Below are positions 24,709 through 33,743 of a stretch of DNA of 64,000 nucleotides, one piece after another. This DNA comes from JBLIOB01 sp047639575. Its GTDB lineage: Bacteria; Bacteroidota; Bacteroidia; Flavobacteriales_D; Parvicellaceae. A model generated the notes under the pieces. The model searched no databases. It saw nothing but the letters and a program-made list of their open reading frames with translations, and was not told the DNA's origin. Position 1 is the stretch's first letter, and each line of letters starts with the position of its first letter. Where the stretch lies: NCBI GenBank assembly GCA_047639575.1, contig JBLIOB010000001.1:1-64000 (forward strand), written 5' to 3'. The position numbers and the translations under genes are program-made.

Positions 24709-27372
24709 TTACAAAGTAAACTTAATTCCTGCATTAATTTGTCTAAATCCTCCAGGCATTATTCCAGAAGATACTCGATGCAACCTAGAAGCCTTATAGA
24801 CCTTATTTGTTAAGTTTTTCCCTACAACAAAAATACTCATGTTGCTCAATAGTTTTTTCTTGCTTTTGATTCTATATCCAATGTTAGCATCGATAACGGA
24901 ATATGCATCTAACTTTCCAATTGCCCCTTCAGCAGTTTCATTCTCAAAGTTTAAATACTCGGAGTATTGGGCACCTACAACGCTATAACTTGCGCCTATA
25001 CTAAATCCTTTATACGCATAGCTTAAGCTTCCCGTTATTATTTGGGAAGGGGTATAAGGAGCTCTATTATCAGCAATTTTTCCTTCTCCAAATTCATATT
25101 CAACTGATTCTATACTTCCGAAATCAGCATAAACTAGATCTCTAGAAATTAGACTGTCGCCTGCGAAAAACACGTTAAACCCTCCTCTTTCCGTATTGAT
25201 CTTATCAATTAATTCATTCTTAGAATCTGTCGTATGGTTTGCTTTAAACATGTCCGAATCTTTTAATTTGCCATCTAATATTGTTGACTTCATCATGGTT
25301 AAAGCAACGCCAACCACAATCTTATGTTCTTCTAATTTTAAAAGATGAGCTAAATCAAAGTTCGCACTTACTTCCAATCCCTTAATATCTACAGATCCTA
25401 AAGTCTCGAAAGCCTCTTTTCGTCCAGCCGCGTAGTAATTTTGAATTACGTTATAAAATGAAGTGACCTGTCCAGATAACTTACCTTGAAAAGCATATCC
25501 CCTTGTACCGACTTCAAAACTATTGCTTGTTTCAGATTTGATATTTACCTCATCTATTGCCGGGGATGTATTTACTATCCCCTCTTCATCAACTCCAACA
25601 AACCCAACGCTTGACGTTGGAGGTGTAAACCCTTGATAATACCCACCAAAAATTTCCAGCTTATTTAAATTTGTATCTACTAATACTTGCTGTATAGATA
25701 TACCAGGTAGCAACTGACTAAATTTATTTAGCGTTGATCCGTAGTGTTTTGATCCATCATTTAAAGGGTCATTCGAAATAGATAGCAAATTAAACTTCCG
25801 CATTTCTATTAGCTCATATCTAAGCATTGGAGAGAAACTAAATTTCTTATATGTAAACTGATTTTTTACGTAGCCAGACATAGCCGTCATTGAAAACTTC
25901 TCATCTTTTATCAAGTTTCCGCTTCGTGCAAACCTGCTGGAGTCTCCAGTTATTTCTTGATTGAAAAATTGCTCTGTATGCACATTCAATCCAACCGTCA
26001 ACTGCCCTTTGAAATCAGATGAAAGATCATACTTCCATTTAAAGTCTTCTTTTACTCCAGCTACTCTAAAAACTCTGTTTCGGGCTTTCGTTGACTCTCT
26101 TCCGTTGCTCAATCTACCAACTCTCACATAATCGTCTCCAGAAAATGTTTGATCTGTTAAGTATGAATATCTACTATTGAAAATATCTTCTCCCAAATAA
26201 GTTCGTACATCAGAGGCTGCTAACAAGGTTGTGTTCTGTCTCCACCAATCTCTTGAAAATTGTGAGGCGTAAACAGTTGTTGTAAACATCGTTTTTTCAT
26301 TTAAACTGTACTTATAGATTAAATCCAACGCATATCTTTTAGTAGATAAATCATCAGAATCAAATGGATTTTGAATTGGATCAAGCGCAAACGTCAATGG
26401 AGTTTGTCCGCTGTAAGTGGCTTGTGATTCTTCTTGATGAAAATTGAATTTCGCGTATAGAGTCGATTTACTCCCTAGGTCTGCGTAGACTTTTCCGGTG
26501 GTATTAAATATCTTAGAAGAGGTATTATTTTGGAATCCATTGAACGACTTATTTAAGATCTGCAGTTCCGCTCCAACATTGTTTCGTGTTCCTCCTAAAG
26601 TTACGAATTGGGATTGGTATCCTCTTTGACCGCCAACTAATGAAACTCCTAGTTCTGGTTTTAATGAAGGTCTTTTGGTAATGTAATTAATGACGCCATA
26701 CATATTATTTGGCCCCATTGTTAAAACATCTGCGCCTTTAATAATTTCAATTCCGTCCAATCGATCAGCGGGTGGATTATAATAAGCTGATGGTGACAAA
26801 TAAGGAGCAGGTGCAATCGGAATTCCGTCTTCTAATAACAATACTTTTTCGGATCGTCTTGGATACGACCCTCTAATCCCAATATTTAGTCTATTGGAAA
26901 TACCCATATCTCCAGCAACATTTACTCCTACTACTTTCTTTAAAATTTCTTCACTTCCTAGCGGCTGAACTTTTCTCAACTCCATTTGAGATATTACATT
27001 TGATGTTCCCTGATAATGGCTGCTGTATCCCGGCCTGATATAGACAATTTCAAAAGGATCCATGAGTGTAAACAAAGGACTCATTTCAACGGTACCAATG
27101 TCAGTGATTCCATCGTTAAACTCTACCTCTGCGATCACCACTTTTGCATAACCTAAAGTAGTAATCGAAACATGGTAAACTCCGCTTTTCACATTTTCGA
27201 TGAAAATGTTTCCCTCTTCATCTGAATAAGTGTTAATCAAATCGCCAATAGAAACAGAAACACTTTGCATGTTTGCTCCTCCGTTACTAGAAACTACTTT
27301 TGCTTTTAAAGTTCCTGCATACGCTGAAATACTTAACAATAACAACACAACAACCCCGCAATACTTCATCAA
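24709..27372 (-). CDS. TonB-dependent outer-membrane receptor (FecA/siderophore-like)
   Basis: 887 residues. Signal peptide MMKYCGVVVLLLLSISAYAG, a carboxypeptidase-regulatory-like domain (about 20-105), then a plug (IRGSYPRRSEKVLLLEDGIP; GADVLTMGPNNMYGVINYIT, about 120-250) and a 22-strand-type barrel ending in a terminal aromatic-rich strand (GFRQINAGIKFTL). Plug sequence and size resemble FecA-like iron-dicitrate or haem receptors rather than SusC. There is no SusD gene beside it. The downstream gene is a NAG-kinase-like ATPase 2 nt away, and the upstream neighbours are a stand-alone receiver and a NarL regulator on the same strand. Confidence 0.92.
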   Translation of the reverse strand: MMKYCGVVVLLLLSISAYAGTLKAKVVSSNGGANMQSVSVSIGDLINTYSDEEGNIFIENVKSGVYHVSITTLGYAKVVIAEVEFNDGITDIGTVEMSPLFTLMDPFEIVYIRPGYSSHYQGTSNVISQMELRKVQPLGSEEILKKVVGVNVAGDMGISNRLNIGIRGSYPRRSEKVLLLEDGIPIAPAPYLSPSAYYNPPADRLDGIEIIKGADVLTMGPNNMYGVINYITKRPSLKPELGVSLVGGQRGYQSQFVTLGGTRNNVGAELQILNKSFNGFQNNTSSKIFNTTGKVYADLGSKSTLYAKFNFHQEESQATYSGQTPLTFALDPIQNPFDSDDLSTKRYALDLIYKYSLNEKTMFTTTVYASQFSRDWWRQNTTLLAASDVRTYLGEDIFNSRYSYLTDQTFSGDDYVRVGRLSNGRESTKARNRVFRVAGVKEDFKWKYDLSSDFKGQLTVGLNVHTEQFFNQEITGDSSRFARSGNLIKDEKFSMTAMSGYVKNQFTYKKFSFSPMLRYELIEMRKFNLLSISNDPLNDGSKHYGSTLNKFSQLLPGISIQQVLVDTNLNKLEIFGGYYQGFTPPTSSVGFVGVDEEGIVNTSPAIDEVNIKSETSNSFEVGTRGYAFQGKLSGQVTSFYNVIQNYYAAGRKEAFETLGSVDIKGLEVSANFDLAHLLKLEEHKIVVGVALTMMKSTILDGKLKDSDMFKANHTTDSKNELIDKINTERGGFNVFFAGDSLISRDLVYADFGSIESVEYEFGEGKIADNRAPYTPSQIITGSLSYAYKGFSIGASYSVVGAQYSEYLNFENETAEGAIGKLDAYSVIDANIGYRIKSKKKLLSNMSIFVVGKNLTNKVYKASRLHRVSSGIMPGGFRQINAGIKFTL

Positions 27373-27461
27373 ATCCTTTATTTAGATCAATTTTAAATAA
27401 CGACACAAATCTAGGTGCTGTAAGGATATTAGACAATACCTGAATTAAGGTATTTTACGTT

Positions 27462-27845
27462 TTAGGCACTTTTATTTCTAATTAAATTAATACTGTAAAT
27501 GTTTAAGCTTTCCATTAAATTGGTCACTGCATTTTCATCTTTAACAATGTAGACATCAGGATAATAACCCTGCGTATTGAAGGTCTGTTTCAGGCCTCTA
27601 TCGCTTGATAAAATAATTACAAATACACCTCGATAATATTGTTTTAAAAGGCTTAAAACTTCCACACCATTCAAATCAGGTAGGGAGCAATCAATAATCG
27701 CGACATCGGGTTTTGAATCTAAATCTGTAAAAAACCGATAGGCATTAGCGTGCAAAATAACACTAACATGATCTTCAAAATTAAGCCGCTCTTTAATTAA
27801 ACTACCGTAAAAGTTATCGTCATCTACTATTGATATTTTCATCAT
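27462..27845 (-). CDS. stand-alone receiver domain protein
   Basis: 127 residues, only a receiver: acidic SIVDDDN, phospho-Asp in VAIIDCSLPD, Ser in IILSSDR and Lys in YIVKDEN. No output domain or membrane tail is present, so it is either a CheY-like shuttle or a partner for another protein. It lies between the NarL-type regulator and the TonB receptor, with 106 and 89-nt gaps. Its closest relatives in this window by eye are the receivers of the polysaccharide locus. Confidence 0.85.
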   Translation of the reverse strand: MMKISIVDDDNFYGSLIKERLNFEDHVSVILHANAYRFFTDLDSKPDVAIIDCSLPDLNGVEVLSLLKQYYRGVFVIILSSDRGLKQTFNTQGYYPDVYIVKDENAVTNLMESLNIYSINLIRNKSA

Positions 27846-27951
27846 TGTTTTCCAATTGAGTATTTATTTACATCAAATATTGGAATCGCTCAGGACATTA
27901 GAACGTATCAACTTCCCTATAGGTTATATCAATTACCGATTGCAGGGTTTA

Positions 27952-28635
27952 CTAGTTTGAACTAGCGAAAAGAAACTTATTTGGACTAACTAATTGTGTT
28001 TTAACTGCGTACATCACGATTCCAGCTGTGTTATTTACGCCTAACTTTCTCATGATGTTCTTTCGATGCGTATTCACCGTATGGCTACTTAGAAACAGCA
28101 TATCGGCTACTTGAGTGTTAGTATACCCTTCAGCTATATGCGTAATCACTTCCATTTCTCGTTGAGACAACGAAATAGGATCGCAATTCATTTCTTCAAA
28201 CTCTATTTCGTCAACGTTGATTTTCTCTTCACGTATTTTTTGAAGAATTTGACCACAGAAAAATTTATTTCCAGCTGCTGTTTCAATAACTGACTCGGCA
28301 ATTTCTGATGCGGAACAATCTTTTTTAATATGACTGGTAATCCCTACTTTAATCGCATTGATTATAGTCTGTGCGGATTGCTCAATAGTAATTGCAACAA
28401 ATTTAACTTCAGGATGCACTTTTAAAACCGATGGGATAACTTGAATATCAAACTCGTTCGAAGTGTAATCTATCAAAACAATCTGAGGCTTATTCTGTTT
28501 TACAAGTTGCAATAGATCATCTCCATTTACAGCTTCATCAATCACTTTAATCTGGCCAGAAGTTTCAAGTACCGTTCTTAAACCAATTCGAATTAGTTCA
28601 CTAGAATCTGCAAGTAATACACTTATTTTATCCAT
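27952..28635 (-). CDS. NarL/FixJ-family response regulator
   Basis: 227 residues. Receiver domain at 1-120 with phospho-Asp in IVLIDYTSN and Lys in HIKKDC, though the acidic pocket is reduced (LLADSSE has only one clear acidic residue). A LuxR-type helix-turn-helix follows (LSQREMEVITHIAEGYTNTQ and SSHTVNTHRKNIMRKLGV). It should bind DNA as a dimer. The divergent gene at 28757 shares its upstream region, so it may control the CBM9/glycosidase pair; no operator is obvious. Confidence 0.9.
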   Translation of the reverse strand: MDKISVLLADSSELIRIGLRTVLETSGQIKVIDEAVNGDDLLQLVKQNKPQIVLIDYTSNEFDIQVIPSVLKVHPEVKFVAITIEQSAQTIINAIKVGITSHIKKDCSASEIAESVIETAAGNKFFCGQILQKIREEKINVDEIEFEEMNCDPISLSQREMEVITHIAEGYTNTQVADMLFLSSHTVNTHRKNIMRKLGVNNTAGIVMYAVKTQLVSPNKFLFASSN

Positions 28636-28756
28636 TAGCTGAGCACAAACTTAAGTGTTATTTAGAATCGTTCCAAATAAAACATTGAACTTTATTAACA
28701 ATGTTATTATAACCTGCCTGCAATTTACAATTCTTAGAAACATTAACTTCGAAGCA

Positions 28757-29803
28757 ATGAATTTCTTCTCTAATTTTTTCATAGCTATTATCCTCTCCGT
28801 TTCCTTTGCTGGCATCTCTCAAAACCTGCCTAAACTTTATAATTGTCCTTTAATTACAGAAGACATTAAAGTAGATGGAAACGACACTGAACTTAGTTGG
28901 TCTAGGGCTACTTGGACTCCCATATTTGTTGATATTGAAGGAGATTCTGCTAAAAAACCTTTTTTAGAAACCAAAGTGAAAATACTTTGGGATAGCACCT
29001 ACCTATATGTCTTTGCTTCTTTAGCTGAACCAAACATTTGGGCAAGTTTAGAAAATCACGATGATATCGTTTATCGAGATAATGATATCGAAGTCTTTAT
29101 TGATCCTGATGGAGACTCCCACAACTATATGGAGATTGAAGTGAATGCCCTCAATACCGTTTTAGATTTATTAATGGTTAAACCATATCGAAATGGTGGT
29201 CCGTTGATCATGGAATGGAATCCAGCAAAATTGAAAACAGCCGTTCATTTATATGGTACTTTAAATAACTCGTCTGATACCGATTCCAGTTGGACCGTGG
29301 AAATGGCGATTCCGATGAGTGCCCTTTGTTTCAATAAACCAAAATCTTGGCCAGCTCCTGGGGATTACTGGAGAATCAATTTCTCTAGAGTTCATTACAG
29401 CTTGGTTAAAGCTGGAAATGGATATGAAAAAGCAAAAGGTAGTGATGGCAACTTGTTACCTGAATACAATTGGGTTTGGAGTCCACAGGGACAAATCAAT
29501 ATGCACATGCCAGAGCAATGGGGGTATTTACTTTTTAATTCCGTCAAAATGGATTTTACTGAGAAGTTACCTGTTGACGCCAAAATAAGAGCTGTTTTAC
29601 ATAAAGAATATCAGGCTCAAAAATCAAGTTTAGTTTTAATTGGAACTTATAGAGGTACGACAACAAAAAAGGTGATGTTTGATAAACGTACATACGAACT
29701 CTCTACTAAAGTCACTGAAAATCACTTTGAAATAACCGCAAAGGGCAAAGAAAGAACTTGGCATCTTACCGATGATTCTAAACTATGGATAACCGGCAAT
29801 TGA
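28757..29803 (+). CDS. secreted protein with CBM9-like domain
   Basis: 348 residues from the ATG at 28757; an earlier in-frame start at 28655 would place residues before the signal peptide. The peptide NFFSNFFIAIILSVSFAGIS is cleaved near SQ. Residues about 30-230 look like a carbohydrate-binding family 9-like domain (KVKILWDSTYLYVFASLAEP, DNDIEVFIDPDGDSHNYMEI, WTVEMAIPMSAL, YWRINFSRV). The rest has no recognised fold. Such proteins often sit beside glycosidases; here a lipoprotein glycosidase-like gene starts 2 nt later. Ligand unknown. Confidence 0.85.
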   Translation: MNFFSNFFIAIILSVSFAGISQNLPKLYNCPLITEDIKVDGNDTELSWSRATWTPIFVDIEGDSAKKPFLETKVKILWDSTYLYVFASLAEPNIWASLENHDDIVYRDNDIEVFIDPDGDSHNYMEIEVNALNTVLDLLMVKPYRNGGPLIMEWNPAKLKTAVHLYGTLNNSSDTDSSWTVEMAIPMSALCFNKPKSWPAPGDYWRINFSRVHYSLVKAGNGYEKAKGSDGNLLPEYNWVWSPQGQINMHMPEQWGYLLFNSVKMDFTEKLPVDAKIRAVLHKEYQAQKSSLVLIGTYRGTTTKKVMFDKRTYELSTKVTENHFEITAKGKERTWHLTDDSKLWITGN

Positions 29804-29805
29804 AA

Positions 29806-30900
29806 ATGAAGTATTCATACTTATTAGCTTTTTGCTTTTTGATAATTGGATGTTCGGATCCAGTTGAACCGGATCTACATGTTGTGGTAAACGAAGCTGA
29901 TATTCTAAAGGAATCATTTCCAAACAAAAATTGGATGTGGGTTCGAAATGATGCTAAAGCTACTGACGAAGAGCTAAATCAAAAATTCAAAAAACTAGTT
30001 GAACATGGATTTTCAGGAGTCCTAATTGCAGGAGATCATGAGCGAATGTTTCGTGCAGCGAAATCCGCAGGCCTCGAAACACATATTTGGATGTGGACCA
30101 TGAATCGTGGTGATAAAGAAATCATGGACAATCATTCAGATTGGTATGCAATCAATAGGAAAGGAGAGTCTTGTCATGACAAGCCGCCTTATGTTGGTTA
30201 CTACCGATGGTTATGCCCAACTAAAAAGCCAGTAAGGAACTTTTTAAAAGAACAAGTCAAGCAATTAGTTGCTAAAGACTATATAGATGGCATCCACCTA
30301 GATTATGTGCGCCATTGCGATGTGATTTTACCGCGTGCCCTTTGGGAAAAGTATGGATTGGTTCAAGACCATGAAATGCCCGAATATGATTATTGTTATT
30401 GTGACGATTGTAAAAGTCATTATATGTCGGCTGATTACGGAGGTGCTAGATTCCTTAGTCCATCACTTGAAAAAGACCCTCCTTCTAAACAAGAATGGGT
30501 TCAGTATCGATCAGATATGATAACAGAAGTAGTTAATGAATTAGCTGCAGTTTGCCATGCAGCTGGTAAGCCGATTTCGGCAGCTGTTTTCCCTACTCCT
30601 GCCATTGCTAAAAAATTGGTACGTCAAGATTGGTTGAAATGGGATTTGGACATGGTCTTCCCTATGGTCTATCATGTATTCTATGAAGAAAAATTGAGTT
30701 GGGTGAATACCGCAACGAAAGAAGGAGTTGATAGCCTGAATGGAGCGATACCATATTATACTGGCCTTTATATGCCTGATTTAAAAACTGCTCCACAATT
30801 GGACACTGCGATCGTTAATGCGCTGACAGCCAAGGCGAATGGGTTCTGCCTTTTAGGCGAATTGACCAAGTCTCAATGGGAAGTTTTAAGAAATCATTAA
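29806..30900 (+). CDS. lipoprotein, family-10-like glycosyl hydrolase (GHL10/DUF-type)
   Basis: 364 residues from the ATG at 29806, with a lipoprotein signal (MKYSYLLAFCFLIIGCSDP, Cys17). The central region fits the GHL10-type TIM barrel: GFSGVLIAGDHERMFRAAKS, ETHIWMWTMNRGD, DYIDGIHLDYVRHCDV with the probable acidic active-site residue on the LDYVR strand, and MVFPMVYHVF near the C-terminus. It should be a surface or periplasmic glycosidase-like enzyme. It is 2 nt after the CBM9-like gene. A short Cys cluster, DYCYCDDCK, near residue 200 may bind metal. Confidence 0.75.
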   Translation: MKYSYLLAFCFLIIGCSDPVEPDLHVVVNEADILKESFPNKNWMWVRNDAKATDEELNQKFKKLVEHGFSGVLIAGDHERMFRAAKSAGLETHIWMWTMNRGDKEIMDNHSDWYAINRKGESCHDKPPYVGYYRWLCPTKKPVRNFLKEQVKQLVAKDYIDGIHLDYVRHCDVILPRALWEKYGLVQDHEMPEYDYCYCDDCKSHYMSADYGGARFLSPSLEKDPPSKQEWVQYRSDMITEVVNELAAVCHAAGKPISAAVFPTPAIAKKLVRQDWLKWDLDMVFPMVYHVFYEEKLSWVNTATKEGVDSLNGAIPYYTGLYMPDLKTAPQLDTAIVNALTAKANGFCLLGELTKSQWEVLRNH

Positions 30901-30927
30901 AATAAGTTTGCATTTTTTCATTAAGTC

Positions 30928-30958
30928 TTTGTGTGGATCAAAAATTCTACTACTTTTG
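30928..30958 (+). promoter_or_regulatory. Bacteroidota sigma-A promoter of the tRNA-Asp transcript
   Basis: TTTG (30928-30931), 19 nt, TACTTTTG (30951-30958): an exact TTTG-N19-TAnnTTTG match. A start near 30965 would give a leader of about 78 nt before the tRNA. Confidence 0.75.
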
Positions 30959-30965
30959 TCGTCCG

Positions 30966-31021
30966 CTTGCAACAATGGTTGTAAGAGGAAACAATTTCCA
31001 CGAAGCTTAGCTGTTGCTAAG
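30966..31021 (+). other. three consecutive hairpins in the tRNA-Asp leader
   Basis: Three stems follow the promoter: CTTGCAAC/GTTGTAAG (30966-30985), GGAAA/TTTCC (30987-30999) and CTTAGC/GCTAAG (31006-31021). They may guide processing or antitermination of the tRNA transcript; that is a guess. Confidence 0.5.
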
Positions 31022-31042
31022 AGCTGAAAAGTTTGGAAAATT

Positions 31043-31119
31043 GGTCTGGTAGTTCAGTTGGTTAGAATACCTGCCTGTCACGCAGGGGGTCGCGGGTTCG
31101 AGTCCCGTCCAGACCGCCA
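31043..31119 (+). tRNA. tRNA-Asp (anticodon GTC), CCA encoded
   Basis: 77 nt with a 7-bp acceptor stem (GGTCTGG/CCAGACC), D-loop AGTTCAGTTGGTT, anticodon arm CTGC-CTGTCAC-GCAG with anticodon GTC, T-arm GCGGGTTCGAGTCCCGT, discriminator G and genomic CCA. Its 3' end is the attachment site of the integrative element: the part from 31102 is duplicated at 48802. Confidence 0.97.
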
Positions 31120-31144
31120 GTTCGCAAGAACAAAAAGTAAGTCT
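31102..31144 (+). repeat. left attachment repeat (attL) inside tRNA-Asp
   Basis: 43-bp exact direct repeat covering the T-arm end, acceptor stem, CCA and 25 nt past the tRNA. The matching copy is at 48802-48844. Confidence 0.9.
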
Positions 31145-31164
31145 TTATGGCTGAAGACCTAGAG

Positions 31165-31199
31165 AAGCCCGAGGAGTATCAAAATCCTCGGGCTTTTTG
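31165..31199 (+). terminator. terminator after tRNA-Asp
   Basis: 11-bp stem AAGCCCGAGGA / TCCTCGGGCTT with a 9-nt loop, then TTTG. The displaced copy at 48865-48899 keeps the fold with one G-T pair. Confidence 0.85.
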
Positions 31200-31210
31200 T
31201 TTTCTATAAA

Positions 31211-31234
31211 GGGGTCAGTTTAGGGATCAGATTA
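31211..31234 (+). repeat. left subterminal repeat of the element
   Basis: GGGGTCAGTTTAGGGATCAGATTA consists of two copies of a (G)GGATCAGATTA-like unit. The right end carries the same arrangement at 48653-48677 in the same orientation. These are candidate arm-type binding sites for the integrase. Confidence 0.6.
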
Positions 31235-31399
31235 AAAATTCAATCAGAAAAGCTTACGTCACAATCTATGTCCTTAGGACTTAACCATCGATCCAGCTTT
31301 ATTCGATTCTGCATATTATTTAGTAAGTTAACTAACTTATTGTACGCGTGCTAAGTCAAATATTGGCTTTCATTACATACCAAAAGAACAATCTCTCTT

Positions 31400-33658
31400 A
31401 TGGCAAATTATGATTTTCAAAGTCTATTATCTCCATTAGATTTTGAACACCTGGTTAAGGATTTATTGTCAGCTGAGCTTCAGATTGAGTTCACAACATT
31501 TGCCAGCGGTAAAGATGGTGGTGTGGATTTGAGGTATTCAAAAAATGGTGAGTCAAATATTATTATTCAATGCAAACGGGTTAAATATATTGGGAAAAAA
31601 GTTCTTCAAAAAGAGGCTGATAAGGTTAAGGAGTTGAATCCGGACTTTTACTATTTCGTTACTTCATCTGATCTTAGTGTTGCCAAAACCGATCAAATAA
31701 AGGAGTTGTTTAAAAACTGGATTGATAGTGATGAATACATATATACTAGGGAAAAACTAAATAGTCTTATAGATAAGCATAAAGACATTCATCAAAAACA
31801 TTACAAATTATGGTTGAATAGCTCGACTATTTTCAATTCGCTAATTAATAACCATCTGTATGAAAGAGCAAAATCCCTGATTAATAGCATTTCTTCCTCT
31901 TATAAATACTATGTTAAAAATGACAGTATAAAAGACGCTATTAATATTTTGAATGAGAGTCAGTTTTTAATTATTAGTGGTATACCTGGTATTGGAAAAA
32001 CAACATTAGCAAAACTTCTGCTCTGGGAGTACTTACAAAAAGGGTTTGAAGTAGTCGAAATCAGAAAAGTTATTGAAGGTGAACAAATTTTAATTGAAGA
32101 ATCAGAAGCAAAACAAGTTTTTTATTTTGATGACTTTTTAGGCGAGAATTTTTTAAAATATGATGTTATTGAAGGACGTTCATATGATCTTGTACAATTT
32201 ATTCAACGAATAATGAGCAGTAAAAACAAGATTCTAATAATGACCACAAGGGAATACATATTAAATCAGGCGAAAGAAAAATACGACAAACTGGATTCAA
32301 ATGAACTAAATATTTATAAGTACACTCTAGACCTAGACAACTACACGAAGAGAATAAAAACACTGATTCTATATAACCATTTATTCTACTCGAAAATTAA
32401 TGAAGCGTACATAAATAATATTATTTCTTCGAAGGCTTACAAAAAGATAATAAATCACAAAAATTATAGTCCCCGTATTATCGAACAGATGACCACAAGG
32501 CTTCATAATGTAGCTCCAGATGATTATTCTGACGTGTTTTTGAATAATTTAGATAATCCATTTGGGATTTGGGACAAAGCTTTTAAAGCCGAAATATCTG
32601 AAGGCTCAAAATACACTTTGTATATACTATTGTCCATTGGTAAAGCTATTTCACTTTCAGATTTAAAAAAATCTTTAACCTATTTTCACCAGATATCTGC
32701 AAAGAAAAATTCACTCGACTTTAGAACATTAGATTTTAAAAATTATTTAAAAGAACTTGAAGGAAGCTTTATAAAAATTGATGTTACGGACGACTTAAAT
32801 CACTATGTAGATTTTCAAAATCCTTCAATTAAAGACTTTTTACTAGAAATAATTAAGTCAAATGATGAAATCGCATTGATGCTTTTGCAATCTGCTTTTT
32901 TCTTCAACCAGTTTGTTTATGTAGTGAATTATTTGACTGAAAAAAATAATGATTTGGTAGAAACTAAAAACATAATAAGCTCAGTTGTAATAAATCGGTT
33001 TGAAGAATTCGAAAATTCAAGTAGTTTTTTTAGTGGCTATGAATTTGAAAATGAAAGGCGTGATATTAATATCATTGAAAGTTTGTCTGAGTACATGCAA
33101 CGACATACTAATGATGAGCTTCTCGAATTTCTAATAAGTAAATTTGAAAAATTGGAGATTAGTCAGCTTTATACATCTGAAGAACCAGGGTACATTATGT
33201 TTTATTCAACCTTCAAGGAACGCATATCAATACCATTTAATCAAATATTGAAGCAATTATTCGACAACATTAGTTGGTTCAGAAGCGTAAAAAATTTCCT
33301 TCTCCTAAAACCGATTTCTGAAAAAGAATTTTCAGCATTTATAGAAGATCACAAGGAGTCTGTTGATGTAAAGGTTATCGATGCAATTAGAAACGATATA
33401 GAATATGCACGCTCCGAGTCTTCCTTGAATACGCTTATTAGTAACATTGAATCTGAAATTGATAATTTGAATTTAATTTCCAAATTCAATTATTCAAAAT
33501 TAAAAATAGAGATAACCGATAAAATTAAAAGCGTTGTAACTGATGAAGATGAAAACAACGAGTTTTTAGACCAAGAAATTAATATTGAAGAGGAATTTAA
33601 CATGGAAGAATCAAATTTTAACGAAGATGAATATTTCAAAATTGAAATGTTTGATTGA
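31400..33658 (+). CDS. Mrr-type nuclease fused to STAND NTPase (probable anti-phage protein)
   Basis: 752 residues. An N-terminal restriction-endonuclease fold (about 5-100) has the PD-(D/E)xK core: GKDGGVDLRY (Asp near 40) and IIIQCKRV (Gln-x-Lys near 57). A P-loop NTPase follows, with Walker A SGIPGIGKTTLAK near residue 195 and Walker B QVFYFDDFLGE near 240, resembling the nSTAND3 group. The remaining 400 residues are helical, rich in Asn, Lys, Ile and Glu, and could be a sensor region. STAND NTPases with N-terminal nucleases are known phage-protein sensors (Avs-like); assigning this one to that role is inference. It is the first gene after the left end of the element, and its base composition is lower in GC than the flanking chromosome. 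Upstream (31323-31340) is a near-palindrome TAAGTTAACTAACTTA. Confidence 0.8.
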   Translation: MANYDFQSLLSPLDFEHLVKDLLSAELQIEFTTFASGKDGGVDLRYSKNGESNIIIQCKRVKYIGKKVLQKEADKVKELNPDFYYFVTSSDLSVAKTDQIKELFKNWIDSDEYIYTREKLNSLIDKHKDIHQKHYKLWLNSSTIFNSLINNHLYERAKSLINSISSSYKYYVKNDSIKDAINILNESQFLIISGIPGIGKTTLAKLLLWEYLQKGFEVVEIRKVIEGEQILIEESEAKQVFYFDDFLGENFLKYDVIEGRSYDLVQFIQRIMSSKNKILIMTTREYILNQAKEKYDKLDSNELNIYKYTLDLDNYTKRIKTLILYNHLFYSKINEAYINNIISSKAYKKIINHKNYSPRIIEQMTTRLHNVAPDDYSDVFLNNLDNPFGIWDKAFKAEISEGSKYTLYILLSIGKAISLSDLKKSLTYFHQISAKKNSLDFRTLDFKNYLKELEGSFIKIDVTDDLNHYVDFQNPSIKDFLLEIIKSNDEIALMLLQSAFFFNQFVYVVNYLTEKNNDLVETKNIISSVVINRFEEFENSSSFFSGYEFENERRDINIIESLSEYMQRHTNDELLEFLISKFEKLEISQLYTSEEPGYIMFYSTFKERISIPFNQILKQLFDNISWFRSVKNFLLLKPISEKEFSAFIEDHKESVDVKVIDAIRNDIEYARSESSLNTLISNIESEIDNLNLISKFNYSKLKIEITDKIKSVVTDEDENNEFLDQEINIEEEFNMEESNFNEDEYFKIEMFD

Positions 33659-33743
33659 ACAAAACTTTAACTACCAAATAAGCGCTTTAAAAATATCAGT
33701 CATGAGCGTGAAAGAAAAATACATTTAAATAGTAAAATAAACG

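Noticed and set aside
27373..27461. Sigma-54 promoter before the TonB receptor
   Set aside because: No GG-N10-GC in the gap in the right direction and no locus palindrome.
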